NCBI GenBank assembly: GCA_946410535.1
Contig: CAMKAR010000041.1
Span: 1-10,628 of the forward strand
Direction: 5' to 3'
DNA from: an uncultured Bacteroidales bacterium
Lineage (GTDB): Bacteria > Bacteroidota > Bacteroidia > Bacteroidales > F082
DNA length: 10,628 bases
A program made the translations under genes and the position numbers. Position 1 is the stretch's first letter, and every line of letters starts with the position of its first letter. The notes beneath the pieces were generated by a model. That model was not told where the DNA came from. It saw only the letters and a list, made by a program, of their open reading frames with translations, and ran no database searches. Positions 1-7,753 of the stretch are shown one piece after another.

Positions 1-602
1 CGGCCCGCATCGCCAACGATATTGCCGAGATTTTCGACAGCACGATGAACCAGATGCAGAAGGAAGTAGCCATCGAGGCTTTCCGCATCGTCGAGCAGGA
101 ATACAACTGGCTCGTGGCCGAGATGGACATGCTTGAAGACTCGCTCAACACGCTGCGCAAGCTCGGCGTGTTCGACTACGAGTCGCAAGTGGAAATGCTC
201 AGCCGCCAGATGGCCGTCGAATTGGGAAAAGGCAACACGCAAGGTGTCAACAACATACAGAAACAATTGGACATTTTGGCCGACTACGGTGGTGCCTCCT
301 ACGCCATCAACCAACGTTTGGATAACGACCGCCTGCAACTCTCGTTGGTCAAGTCGAAATACGAGGAAGCCAAGGTGGATGCCACCGAGTTCATCCCGCA
401 CAAGTTCGTCGTCACTTCGGCTTTCCAAGCCGAGCGCAAGAGCTATCCCGTGCGCTGGCTCATCGTGGTCATCACCGTCTTGAGCACTTTCCTGCTGCTT
501 ATCATCTGCATCGTATTCTACGACCGCTCGAAGGACTTTTTTCGCCGAGAGGCCGAGAAAAACTCGGTCGGGACGACAGTGCAAAAAAGCCATAACCAAT
601 AA
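1..602 (+). CDS. Wzz-like polysaccharide chain-length determinant, C-terminal part
   Basis: The frame is open from the first bases of the window (codons begin at position 3), so the start lies upstream and the ATG at 45 is probably internal. 199 residues are visible. They form a long, mostly helical and charged stretch with heptad-like leucine spacing (probable periplasmic coiled coil), then a PVRW motif at 447-458, one hydrophobic segment of about 22 residues and a short basic cytoplasmic tail. A periplasmic helical domain closed by a proline-containing second membrane segment is the layout of Wzz/PCP proteins, which sit in the inner membrane and control polymer length. The next gene is a paralogue with the same PVRW-plus-membrane-segment ending. 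No kinase motif follows the second membrane segment, so it is not a fused tyrosine autokinase. Family assignment is from layout and context; the N-terminal half cannot be seen. Confidence 0.8.
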   Translation, partial: ARIANDIAEIFDSTMNQMQKEVAIEAFRIVEQEYNWLVAEMDMLEDSLNTLRKLGVFDYESQVEMLSRQMAVELGKGNTQGVNNIQKQLDILADYGGASYAINQRLDNDRLQLSLVKSKYEEAKVDATEFIPHKFVVTSAFQAERKSYPVRWLIVVITVLSTFLLLIICIVFYDRSKDFFRREAEKNSVGTTVQKSHNQ

Positions 603-657
603 GTTGAATCAGTTTTTCACACCTAACCACACCACTACGAAAACAACACAAACAACA

Positions 658-1593
658 ATGGATAACAATTTCAACAATCTTTCCTTAGTGCAAGTCATCC
701 TGAAATGGAAGTGGCACATCATCATCATTACCGTGGCGGCGGCCCTCTGCGGTGCCATTTTCTCCGGCCCGGCCTTCATTACGCCGCTCTACAAGTCCGT
801 TGCCGTGGCTTATCCTGCCAACATCAGCCCCTATTCCGACGAAAGCGAGACCGAACAGATGCTCGAAATCATCAACTCGAACTCCATCATGGACGCCATC
901 GTCGAAAAATACGACCTGTGGAACGACTACAAGATTGACAGGAACGATCAATTTGCCAGGACTTACATGATCAACGAATACCGCAGCAAGATCAAGATTG
1001 CCAAGACGCCTTACGAAGCCGTAAGCATCACCGTCATGGACAAGGATCCCGAAACCGCCTGCGGCATCGCAAGGGACATCCTCAACTTCTACGACGAGAA
1101 GGTGCACACCCTGCACAAGCAGAAGGTCGGCGAAGTGGTGACCATGTACGAAAGACAATTGAAAGAGAAACAGCACGACATCGACTCGCTGAAAAAACGC
1201 TACACCGACATTTGCACAACCTACGGAATATCAGACATTTCAAGCCAGTCGCGTGAAGTCACGAAGAGTATGCTTGGTGGCTCTGCCAAGGCTTCGGAGA
1301 TGCAGTCGAACATGGAGAAATTCGGTGCCGAGATCATCGACCTGCAAACCAAAATCGCCGCCGAAGGCAACACCTATGTCTCCATCAAGGTGGACTACGA
1401 GCAGAACCTGCGCTTCTACAACTCCGACCTCACCTATTCCAACATCATCACCGAACCCTTCCCGTCCGACAAGAAGGCCTTCCCCGTGCGTTGGGTGGTG
1501 GTCGCCCTGAGCGCCATGGGAGCCTTGTTGCTCTCCATCGTGGTCGCTTTCATCATCGAAAACCGCAAACGTTTCGTCGCCGAAAACAAGTAA
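658..1593 (+). CDS. Wzz-like polysaccharide chain-length determinant (complete)
   Basis: 311 residues from the ATG at 658. The frame extends upstream to a TTG at 604, but that would add an 18-residue Thr/Asn-rich tail before MDNNFNNLSL, and Wzz proteins usually begin shortly before the first membrane segment, so the ATG is preferred. Residues about 19-38 form the first membrane helix, 39-270 a periplasmic region with an alpha/beta part followed by a predicted coiled coil (about 150-200), then PVRW at 276-279, a second membrane helix at about 280-302 and a basic tail. This is the Wzz/PCP layout: an inner-membrane oligomer that sets the modal length of O-antigen or capsule. It lies 55 bases after the preceding paralogue and 3 bases before the ligase/polymerase gene, so co-transcription is likely. 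There is no C-terminal BY-kinase domain. The polymer it acts on cannot be read from the sequence. Confidence 0.85.
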   Translation: MDNNFNNLSLVQVILKWKWHIIIITVAAALCGAIFSGPAFITPLYKSVAVAYPANISPYSDESETEQMLEIINSNSIMDAIVEKYDLWNDYKIDRNDQFARTYMINEYRSKIKIAKTPYEAVSITVMDKDPETACGIARDILNFYDEKVHTLHKQKVGEVVTMYERQLKEKQHDIDSLKKRYTDICTTYGISDISSQSREVTKSMLGGSAKASEMQSNMEKFGAEIIDLQTKIAAEGNTYVSIKVDYEQNLRFYNSDLTYSNIITEPFPSDKKAFPVRWVVVALSAMGALLLSIVVAFIIENRKRFVAENK

Positions 1594-1596
1594 GCC

Positions 1597-3036
1597 GTGG
1601 AGAAGAAAGCGAAAATAGCCTGGCTTTATGTCATAGCGGCGCTCTTCATAGCCGTGGGCATGTATCTCGTGGTGAAGAAGAACACCTACCTGTTCTTCGC
1701 CTTGCCTGTGGTGCTTGGCGTTTTGCTACTCTACATCTTCTCACTCGACAAAGTGCTGCTGCTGACGGCGTTCACCGTGCCGCTTTCGGTCAACCTGAAA
1801 GCCTTGGACGCGGGCTTGGCCATCTCGCTCCCCGCCGAGCCGTTGCTGATGGGAATCTTGGTTTTGTTTGTGGCCAAGATGCTCTACGACGGCCATTACG
1901 ACCGGCACATCTCGCAACATCCCATCGCCATCGTCATCTATTGCATGTTCGCTTGGATGCTCGTCACCACCATCACGAGCGAGCTGCCTGTGGTGTCCAT
2001 CAAGTTCTTGGTTTCGAGGCTGTGGTTCGTCATTCCCGCTTTCTTCCTTTGTGCCCTTTTGTTCAAAGACCCGAAACGTATCCATCAGTTCATATGGCTC
2101 TACATCGCCGCCCTTTGCATCGTGTGCGTCTACACCATCATCCACCATGCCCAATACGGCTTCGACGGCGACTCGGCCCACTGGGTGATGACGCCTTTCT
2201 ACAACGACCATACGGCCTATGGCGCAGCCTTGGGCATCTATCTCATCATGGCCCTCACCTATTGTTTCGTTCCGGGTATCAAGAAAAGCCGCAGGCTAAT
2301 TATCATCGGCGTGGTCATCCTTTTGAGCGTCGCTCTGACGCTTTCCAACTGCCGTGCCGCTTGGATTAGCATGGTGGCCGCCTTGGGCGTGTTGGCGTGC
2401 GTGCTGCTGCGCATCAAGTTCCGCTGGATTGCCGCTGCCGTCGTAGTCTTGGCGGGCTTGTTCTTCACCTTCCAGAACCAAATCATCGACGCGCTTGAGA
2501 AGAACAACCAAGACGCTTCGGGCAACCTTGTGGAAAACATACGAAGCATCACCAACATCTCGACCGATGCCTCCAACCTTGAGCGCATCAACCGTTGGCA
2601 GTCGGCCTTCCGACTTTTCAACGACCGCCCCGTCTTTGGCTGGGGACCAGGCACTTACCAGTTCGTGTATGCTCCCTACCAGATGTCGAAGGAGAAGACC
2701 ATCATCAGCACCAACGCCGGCGACGGCGGCAACGCCCACTCCGAATACTTCGGTCCGTTGGCCGAGCAAGGCTTGGTAGGCTCGCTCTTAATGATGGTGT
2801 TCGTGGTGGTTACTGTCACCTGCGGCATCAAGACCTACAGCCGCTGCAAGAACAAGAGTGCCAAGGTACTCGTGTTGGGCGCCACTTTGGCCTTCTTCGG
2901 CTATTTCGTCCACGGCTTCCTCAACAACTTCTTAGACACCGACAAGTTGGCCATCCCCGTGTGGAGCCTTGCCGCCCTGATTGCCGCCATTGATGTGTAT
3001 TATGCTGATAGGGAGGAGTTTGAGGATGAGAAATGA
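1597..3036 (+). CDS. O-antigen ligase / Wzy polymerase family membrane protein
   Basis: 479 residues starting at GTG 1597, three bases after the preceding stop. The next in-frame ATG (1660) would remove most of the first membrane helix, so GTG is preferred. About ten or eleven hydrophobic segments are interrupted by one large periplasmic loop (about residues 290-390). Features of the Wzy_C/WaaL superfamily are visible: a conserved Arg in NCRAAW (Arg253) at a membrane segment, the loop Args in ERINRW (330, 333), the FGWGPGTYQF turn, and the HSEYFGPLAEQGLVGS motif with His381. Family members transfer lipid-linked glycan either to lipid A core (ligase) or to another repeat unit (polymerase). The two look alike, and here the adjoining Wzz-like genes fit a polymerase as well as a ligase. 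It ends 5 bases from the convergent nadE stop, with no strong terminator hairpin between them. Confidence 0.85.
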   Translation: MEKKAKIAWLYVIAALFIAVGMYLVVKKNTYLFFALPVVLGVLLLYIFSLDKVLLLTAFTVPLSVNLKALDAGLAISLPAEPLLMGILVLFVAKMLYDGHYDRHISQHPIAIVIYCMFAWMLVTTITSELPVVSIKFLVSRLWFVIPAFFLCALLFKDPKRIHQFIWLYIAALCIVCVYTIIHHAQYGFDGDSAHWVMTPFYNDHTAYGAALGIYLIMALTYCFVPGIKKSRRLIIIGVVILLSVALTLSNCRAAWISMVAALGVLACVLLRIKFRWIAAAVVVLAGLFFTFQNQIIDALEKNNQDASGNLVENIRSITNISTDASNLERINRWQSAFRLFNDRPVFGWGPGTYQFVYAPYQMSKEKTIISTNAGDGGNAHSEYFGPLAEQGLVGSLLMMVFVVVTVTCGIKTYSRCKNKSAKVLVLGATLAFFGYFVHGFLNNFLDTDKLAIPVWSLAALIAAIDVYYADREEFEDEK

Positions 3037-3041
3037 GAATC

Positions 3042-3788
3042 CTATTTCATCTCGAAATGCGGAATCGGCTGGAGCTTAAAGAGGTTGGTGATGTGCTTGT
3101 GGTCGATGAGGGCTTTGGTCTTGGGGTCGTTGCAGATGCCCGTGCGAATGTATTGGTCTAAAACGGCATAAGAGAATCCAAGGTTATCCTCGTCGCTTTT
3201 GTTGGTGAGACCATCGGACGGGGTCTTCTCCACCAACTCGATGGGCAGTCCCAACTCCTTCCCTATCGCCTTGACTTCCTGCACGGTGAGGCCAGCCAAC
3301 GGGGCGAAATCGCCGGCGGCATCGCCATAGCGGGTCGAATAGCCCACCCAGTCCTCCGAAAGGTTGCAGGTGTTAGCCACACGTCCGTTCATCGACTGCG
3401 ACACGGCATACAAGGTGCTCATTCTCAACCGTGGCGGCAAATTAATCGTGGTCTGGCGACTGACCTCGGCATCCAAAGTGCCGAGTTGTTCGCGCACCGC
3501 TTCAATCAAGGTGTTATAAGTATCGCCGATGTTGACGCAGCAATAGCGAATGCCAAGGTGGTTGATAAGTTTCATGCTGTCGGAGATGTCGGGTTGCACG
3601 CCGTTGGGCATGGTCACGCCGATGACGCGGTCCTTGCCCAGAGCTTCGGCGCACAAAGCGGCCACGACACTGCTGTCTTTGCCACCCGAGATGCCGATAA
3701 CGGCGTTGCAGCCTTTTCCGTTCACTTCAAACCAATCGCGGATCCACTGCACGACTTGGTCTTTCACTTGTTTTGCGTTGAATTCCAT
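3042..3788 (-). CDS. nadE: NH3-dependent NAD(+) synthetase
   Basis: 248 residues. It performs the last step of NAD synthesis: ATP-dependent amidation of deamido-NAD with ammonia in the cytoplasm. The N-type ATP pyrophosphatase P-loop SGGKDSS lies at residues 34-40. Further family signatures are NLPPRLRMSTLYAVSQ, the CNLSEDWVGYSTRYGD block (usually GNKSE, here CNLSE), FAPLAGLTVQEVKAIGKELG and PSDGLTNKSDEDNLGFSY. The length matches the short, ammonia-using class (about 250-275); there is no glutaminase (nitrilase-type) domain. The frame also allows a TTG start three codons earlier (3797), but ATG 3788 is preferred. No Shine-Dalgarno sequence is present; the ATG is preceded by an A/T-only 7-base repeat array. 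It is the last gene of a leftward run after the nucleoside kinase, and its stop is 5 bases from the convergent polysaccharide gene. Confidence 0.93.
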   Translation of the reverse strand: MEFNAKQVKDQVVQWIRDWFEVNGKGCNAVIGISGGKDSSVVAALCAEALGKDRVIGVTMPNGVQPDISDSMKLINHLGIRYCCVNIGDTYNTLIEAVREQLGTLDAEVSRQTTINLPPRLRMSTLYAVSQSMNGRVANTCNLSEDWVGYSTRYGDAAGDFAPLAGLTVQEVKAIGKELGLPIELVEKTPSDGLTNKSDEDNLGFSYAVLDQYIRTGICNDPKTKALIDHKHITNLFKLQPIPHFEMK

Positions 3789-3795
3789 TATATTC

Positions 3796-3851
3796 AAGAT
3801 TTAAGATTTAAGATTTAAAATTTAAAATTCAAAATTTAAAATTCAAAATTT
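3796..3851. repeat. Array of eight 7-bp A/T-rich units between kinase and nadE
   Basis: Eight consecutive heptamers fill this stretch exactly: AAGATTT three times, then AAAATTT, AAAATTC, AAAATTT, AAAATTC, AAAATTT. The last unit overlaps the kinase stop codon (3850-3852) and the first ends 7 bases from the nadE ATG. The array therefore makes up almost the whole spacer between two co-oriented genes. On the mRNA strand it is a U/A-rich, weakly structured leader that could serve as an S1-type ribosome landing site in place of a Shine-Dalgarno. On the - strand it holds near matches to the -7 box (TAAATTTTG has one base too many), so a weak internal promoter is possible. From memory, short-period A/T arrays of this kind recur in Bacteroidales spacers. 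Confidence 0.9.
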
Positions 3852-5517
3852 ACATAAAGCTGCTGCCGCCGATGAACTGGCGGAGCATGGAGGTGGCCGG
3901 GATCTCTTTGTCGGAGACGGGCGTGAAATAATGCAGGAACCGCAACAAACGATGCGCTTCGGTGTACTCCGGGCTGTTGCGCGGAACGGTAGCCAAGATG
4001 CCCTCCGCATGGTTGCGCATCACGGCAAACTCCAAGAGGTAGGCCGAATTGAACATCACGTCGGCATTCTCCTGATAGGGATTGATCCATTTCTCCTCGG
4101 CCTCGCGCACGCTGCGCCACTGGCTGATGGTTTGCCGCGCCGTGAACGCACCTTTATTATAATCGCGCACGATGCGTCGCAACAGGCGGTTGTCATCGGT
4201 CGGGATGATGTTGTGGTCGTCCAAGGCAGTGCTGGTCAGCGTGGAGATGAAGATGCGGAACTTGGTCGACTCGGGAATTTGCTCCGTCAGCATGGAATTG
4301 AGGGCATGAATGCCTTCGAGCAACAAGACCGAGCCTTCCCTCAGTTGCAATCGTTTGCCGTTATATTCACGAATGCCCGTAACAAAGTTGTATTCAGGCA
4401 CTTCGATTTCCTCGCCATTGAGCAAGGCCATCAAGTCGCGCTCAAGGGCAGCATGGTCGACGGTATCGAAGTTGTCGAAGTCGTAGGAGCCATCGGGCAG
4501 CTTGGGCGTGTCGACGCGGTTGACGAAATAGTCGTCCGTCGAGAACGAGACGGGCTTCAACCCGCAGGCCTTCAGCTGGATGCTGACACGGCTGCAAAAC
4601 GTCGTCTTGCCACTGCTGCTGGGACCCGTGATAAGGACCAGACGAACAGGAGTCTCGCAGTGATAGCGTCGGTCGATCTCTTCGGCAATCTGCACGATTT
4701 TCTTCTCCTGCAAGGCTTCTGCCACCTGCACCAACTCGCGTGCCTTCCCGTTTTGGATGGCATGGTTGACGTCGCCCACCGTGCTCAGTCCCATGATGTC
4801 GTTCCATTTCAGGCTTTCCGAAAACACCTCAAAGGTCTTGGGTTGGTCGTGGGTCTCGGCCAAACGGTCGGGGTGCTCGCGATCGGGGATGCGCATCAAT
4901 AGGCCGTCGCGATAGGCCTCGATGTCCCAGATGCTCAAGTAGCCCGTGGAAGGAACCAAGCGACCATAGAAATAGTCGGTCGTATCGTCCAAGGTGTAGT
5001 AGTCTGTGTAGGCGTTGCCGCTGGTTTCAAGCAGTTTGACTTTATCCTCCAATCCCAAATCGCTAAACATCCTTATGGCATCGTCAATACGGGCCTCATG
5101 GCGATGGAATTGGATGTCGTCGGCCACGATGGTACGCATTCTCACGCGCAGCGAGGCGATGTCGTTGGCATTGAGCGGCTGACCGTCGCTCTTGCATATG
5201 CGGCAGTACATGCCTTTCGAGATGGGGTGTTCCATGCTCAGCTTGCTGCCCGGAAACAGGTCTTGCGCGGCCTTGTAGAGCAAGAAGCCTAAAGAACGGA
5301 TGTAAACGAGTTGTGCCGTGTGGTGCGTGAGGTCGAGAAACTCGACATCGCGGCTGTTGTAGACACGGAATTTCAGCCCTTGCGAGACGTTGTTGACCTT
5401 GGCCGAGACGATGGGATAAGGTCGCTCAAAGTCGAACTCGGGCAGCATCTCCAGCAAGGTCGTCCCTTCCTTGAACTCCTTTGTCGACTTCGTATTGAGG
5501 CAATAGACTTGAAGCAT
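3850..5517 (-). CDS. TGS-domain nucleoside (uridine-type) kinase
   Basis: 555 residues from ATG 5517. A TTG at 5544 in the same frame would overlap the preceding gene's stop and is less likely. Residues 1-60 resemble a TGS domain (GTTLLEMLP, AKVNNVSQGL). Residues about 60-190 resemble the threonyl-tRNA synthetase second additional domain (RSLGFLLYKAAQDLFPGSKL, ISKGMYCRI). The C-terminal half is a phosphoribulokinase/uridine kinase domain: Walker A GPSSSGKT at 298-305, STDDYF, the FDNFDTVDH block, LLLEGIHAL, RLLRRIVRDYNKG and a WINPYQENADVMFNSA segment. Members phosphorylate nucleosides with NTP. The N-terminal pair is shared with tRNA synthetases and may bind RNA or nucleotide; its role here is unknown to me. 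It follows the TPR lipoprotein gene by 16 bases, which suggests co-transcription. Exact substrate uncertain. Confidence 0.88.
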   Translation of the reverse strand: MLQVYCLNTKSTKEFKEGTTLLEMLPEFDFERPYPIVSAKVNNVSQGLKFRVYNSRDVEFLDLTHHTAQLVYIRSLGFLLYKAAQDLFPGSKLSMEHPISKGMYCRICKSDGQPLNANDIASLRVRMRTIVADDIQFHRHEARIDDAIRMFSDLGLEDKVKLLETSGNAYTDYYTLDDTTDYFYGRLVPSTGYLSIWDIEAYRDGLLMRIPDREHPDRLAETHDQPKTFEVFSESLKWNDIMGLSTVGDVNHAIQNGKARELVQVAEALQEKKIVQIAEEIDRRYHCETPVRLVLITGPSSSGKTTFCSRVSIQLKACGLKPVSFSTDDYFVNRVDTPKLPDGSYDFDNFDTVDHAALERDLMALLNGEEIEVPEYNFVTGIREYNGKRLQLREGSVLLLEGIHALNSMLTEQIPESTKFRIFISTLTSTALDDHNIIPTDDNRLLRRIVRDYNKGAFTARQTISQWRSVREAEEKWINPYQENADVMFNSAYLLEFAVMRNHAEGILATVPRNSPEYTEAHRLLRFLHYFTPVSDKEIPATSMLRQFIGGSSFM

Positions 5518-5533
5518 ACCTAATTGTTTTGGA

Positions 5534-6568
5534 TTATTCTGCAACCTGGTTCTGGATGCGATTGATGGCGTTGATGGCCAATTTGTAGTCGGGCTGGCGC
5601 TTCAGGACCTCTTTGTAGATGTCGAGAGCCTGGGCATAGTCGCCCATCTGCTCCAGCACGCGACCTTTGTTATAATAGGCGTCAAGATAGTTGGGGTTGA
5701 CGTTCAAGGCTTGGTTGAAATAGTCCAACGCCACCTCGTTGTTTTCGAGATACACATAGTTGACATAGCCCTTGTTGAACAGCACAATGTAGTTGTCAGG
5801 GCGTAGCATCAGCAAGGTGTCGTAATGCGCCAATGCCTCCTCGGGTGCGCCATGGCTTTGCAGATAGAGTGCCAGCTCGTAGCGTGCCGTGGGCTGGTCG
5901 GGGAACTGCTGTTGGGCCTTGCGCAGGTAGTCCAACGCATAGGTGGGTTGCTGCACGGCATAGATGCGGCTGATTTGCTCCACAGGATCATAGAAAGCGG
6001 CATCTTGCTCCGAAGCTAACTGGAAGTTTTTCAGTGCGTTGACCGTATCTTGCTTGCCAGCCATATAGCACATGCCTTTCACGAAATAGGCTTGCGGGTT
6101 GTAGGAAGCAAGCTGCAACGACTTGTCTGCATAGCCGACAGCAAGGTTGAAGTTCTGTTGGAAGAAACTCAACTCGGCTAACTTCACCAAGGGGCGAGGA
6201 TCGAGCGAGTTGATTTCCACCGCGCGGTTGAGCGTCGACGAGATGTTGTCCTGGTCGCCAAGGGCATAATACACATCAGCCAAAAGAAGGTAGGTGTCGA
6301 CATTGTTCGGGTCGAGTTGCAGCGACTTGTTGATGTCGATCATGGCCTGCCCGATTTGCTCCGTGGCATAGTAGGCCTTGGCGCGACTGACGTAAAGGCG
6401 TGCATTCGTACTGTCCGTGGCGATGGAGTCGGTCAGCAGCTGGATGGCCTCGTTAACCGTGACAGGTGCCTTGGGTTCTTGCAGTGTTTCCGTCGGTTCG
6501 GGTTTCGGCGTGTTGTTGCAGGCACAGAGGGCGAGCAGCAAGCCGAGGGAAAGTAGGGTTTTCTTCAT
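5534..6568 (-). CDS. TPR-repeat lipoprotein
   Basis: 344 residues from ATG 6568. An in-frame GTG at 6592 would put eight polar residues before the signal peptide and is disfavoured. The N-terminus MKKTLLSLGLLLALCAC is a type II signal peptide with Cys17 as the probable lipidated residue. The next residues (NNTPKPEPTE) lack an obvious acidic surface-export signal, so I infer a periplasm-facing lipoprotein. A Pro/Glu-rich linker leads into about eight or nine tetratricopeptide repeats filling the rest, with typical endings such as SLQLDPNN, ALNVNPNYLDAYYNKGRVLE and YKEVLKRQPDY. TPR superhelices are protein-binding scaffolds; no enzymatic motif is seen. It lies between recA (upstream, across a palindromic repeat) and the nucleoside kinase (16 bases downstream). 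The partner and process cannot be told from the sequence. Confidence 0.88.
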   Translation of the reverse strand: MKKTLLSLGLLLALCACNNTPKPEPTETLQEPKAPVTVNEAIQLLTDSIATDSTNARLYVSRAKAYYATEQIGQAMIDINKSLQLDPNNVDTYLLLADVYYALGDQDNISSTLNRAVEINSLDPRPLVKLAELSFFQQNFNLAVGYADKSLQLASYNPQAYFVKGMCYMAGKQDTVNALKNFQLASEQDAAFYDPVEQISRIYAVQQPTYALDYLRKAQQQFPDQPTARYELALYLQSHGAPEEALAHYDTLLMLRPDNYIVLFNKGYVNYVYLENNEVALDYFNQALNVNPNYLDAYYNKGRVLEQMGDYAQALDIYKEVLKRQPDYKLAINAINRIQNQVAE

Positions 6569-6600
6569 TGTCAATTGATTATCATTTATCACTCGCTTTG

Positions 6601-6685
6601 CGTCACTGCGAGGAACGAAGCAGTCCAGGGAATTATCGATTCAATTATTCTCTGGATTGCTTCGTCGTGCCTCCTCGCAATGACG
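6601..6685. repeat. Imperfect palindromic interspersed repeat (REP/MITE-like)
   Basis: The left arm 6601-6628 (CGTCACTGCGAGGAACGAAG then CAGTCCAG) pairs with the right arm 6652-6685. There are 26 Watson-Crick pairs, one C/A mismatch, one position that could form G-U in RNA, and a 6-base bulge at 6666-6671. The A/T-rich centre (6629-6651) is itself weakly self-complementary. The wording TGCGAGGA...ACGAAGCA.TCCAG is close to a family of extragenic palindromes that I know from memory as widespread in bacterial genomes and often mistranslated as SLRGTKQS or ARRHDEAI; an antisense frame here reads IARRHDEAI. It sits in the 135-base gap after recA. In RNA it would form a long hairpin that could protect or attenuate the recA transcript. 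It carries no transposase. Confidence 0.85.
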
Positions 6686-6703
6686 CTACTGCGTCCAAGA
6701 ATG

Positions 6704-7732
6704 CTATTCTTCCGATTTCTCCAACGCCTCAAATATCTTCGCTGAGAGTTCGTCGGCGAGTTCGGGATTGTCTTCGATGAGTTTCTTGACCGAGTCGCGG
6801 CCTTGGGCCAGTTTCGAGTCGCCGTAGCTGAACCACGATCCACTCTTCTTGATGATGCCCATTTCCACGCCGAGGTCGACGATTTCGCCCGAGCGCGAGA
6901 TGCCTTCGCCATAAAGGATGTCGAACTCGGCCTTGCGGAACGGCGGGGCCACCTTGTTCTTGACCACCTTCACCTTCACCCGGCTACCGATGACGTTTTC
7001 GCCGTCCTTGATCTGGCTGATCTTGCGGATGTCGATGCGCACCGAGCTGTAGAACTTCAAGGCGTTGCCGCCCGTAGTGGTTTCGGGGTTGCCGAACAAA
7101 ACGCCGATCTTCTCGCGCAACTGGTTGATGAAGATGCAGATGCAACCCGTCTTATTAATGGTGGCGGTCAGCTTACGCATGGCCTGGCTCATCAGGCGGG
7201 CCTGGAGACCCATCTTGCTGTCGCCCATCTCGCCTTCGATTTCGCTCTTAGGCGTAAGGGCTGCCACGGAGTCGACCACGATGACGTCGATGGCACCCGA
7301 ACGAATCAGGTTCTCTGCGATTTCGAGGGCTTGCTCGCCGTAGTCGGGCTGGGAAATCAGCAGGTTCTCGATGTCGACGCCCAACTTGGCGGCATAGAAG
7401 CGGTCGAAGGCGTGTTCCGCGTCGATGAAGGCGGCAATGCCACCTTTCTTCTGCGCCTCAGCGATGACATGCAGGGCCAAGGTCGTCTTACCTGAGCTTT
7501 CGGGACCGTAGATCTCGATGATACGGCCTTTGGGCAGACCGCCCACGCCAAGGGCGTAGTCGAGGCCGATGGAGCCGGTGGAGATGCTCTCCATCTTCTC
7601 CGCCTCGGCGCCAAGGCGCATGATGCTACCCTTGCCGAAGCTCTTCTCGATGTTACCTAACGTGGCTTCCAAAGCCTTCAGTTTCTCCTGCTTCAGTTTT
7701 GCAGCTTCTTCTTGTGTTTTTTCTGTAGTCAT
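6704..7732 (-). CDS. recA: RecA recombinase
   Basis: 342 residues; a complete, intact RecA. It forms ATP-dependent filaments on single-stranded DNA, pairs homologous strands, and in many bacteria triggers cleavage of LexA-type repressors. Walker A GPESSGKT lies at residues 76-83, [17 protein letters not shown] at about 104-120, Walker B VIVVD at about 150-154, the loop [20 protein letters not shown] at 201-220 and GGNALKF just after. The C-terminal domain ends in a short acidic tail (EALEKSEE). The start ATG at 7732 has no Shine-Dalgarno; its leader is A/T-rich with an 8-base-period repeat. A -7 box at 7858-7865 implies a leader of about 118 bases containing a 14-base palindrome. recA is first in the leftward run, and the next gene is separated from it by the palindromic repeat. 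Confidence 0.98.
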   Translation of the reverse strand: MTTEKTQEEAAKLKQEKLKALEATLGNIEKSFGKGSIMRLGAEAEKMESISTGSIGLDYALGVGGLPKGRIIEIYGPESSGKTTLALHVIAEAQKKGGIAAFIDAEHAFDRFYAAKLGVDIENLLISQPDYGEQALEIAENLIRSGAIDVIVVDSVAALTPKSEIEGEMGDSKMGLQARLMSQAMRKLTATINKTGCICIFINQLREKIGVLFGNPETTTGGNALKFYSSVRIDIRKISQIKDGENVIGSRVKVKVVKNKVAPPFRKAEFDILYGEGISRSGEIVDLGVEMGIIKKSGSWFSYGDSKLAQGRDSVKKLIEDNPELADELSAKIFEALEKSEE

Positions 7733-7753
7733 GATTTGTGGGTGTTTTTAGAT

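Noticed and set aside
604..657. TTG start giving the second Wzz-like protein an 18-residue extension
   Set aside because: The added residues are Thr/Asn-rich and unlike a Wzz N-terminus; ATG 658 sits shortly before the first membrane helix.
1491..2369. Open + frame of 292 codons overlapping the polysaccharide ligase/polymerase gene
   Set aside because: It is rich in His, Arg and Pro with no domain logic, and lies out of frame inside a well-supported membrane protein gene.
3021..3055. Possible bidirectional terminator between the convergent genes
   Set aside because: Only about five contiguous base pairs (GAAAT/ATTTC) can form and there is no T-tract on either strand.
3931..4902. Open + frame of 323 codons opposite the nucleoside kinase
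   Set aside because: The - strand frame carries unmistakable kinase motifs; the opposite frame has none.
6697..6711. Small hairpin AAGAAT-N3-ATTCTT over the recA stop codon as a terminator
   Set aside because: The 6-base stem is A/T-rich, has no U-tract on the recA transcript side and overlaps the stop codon; too weak to call.
6803..7495. Open + frame of 230 codons opposite recA
   Set aside because: It is a complement shadow of the conserved RecA core with no independent support.
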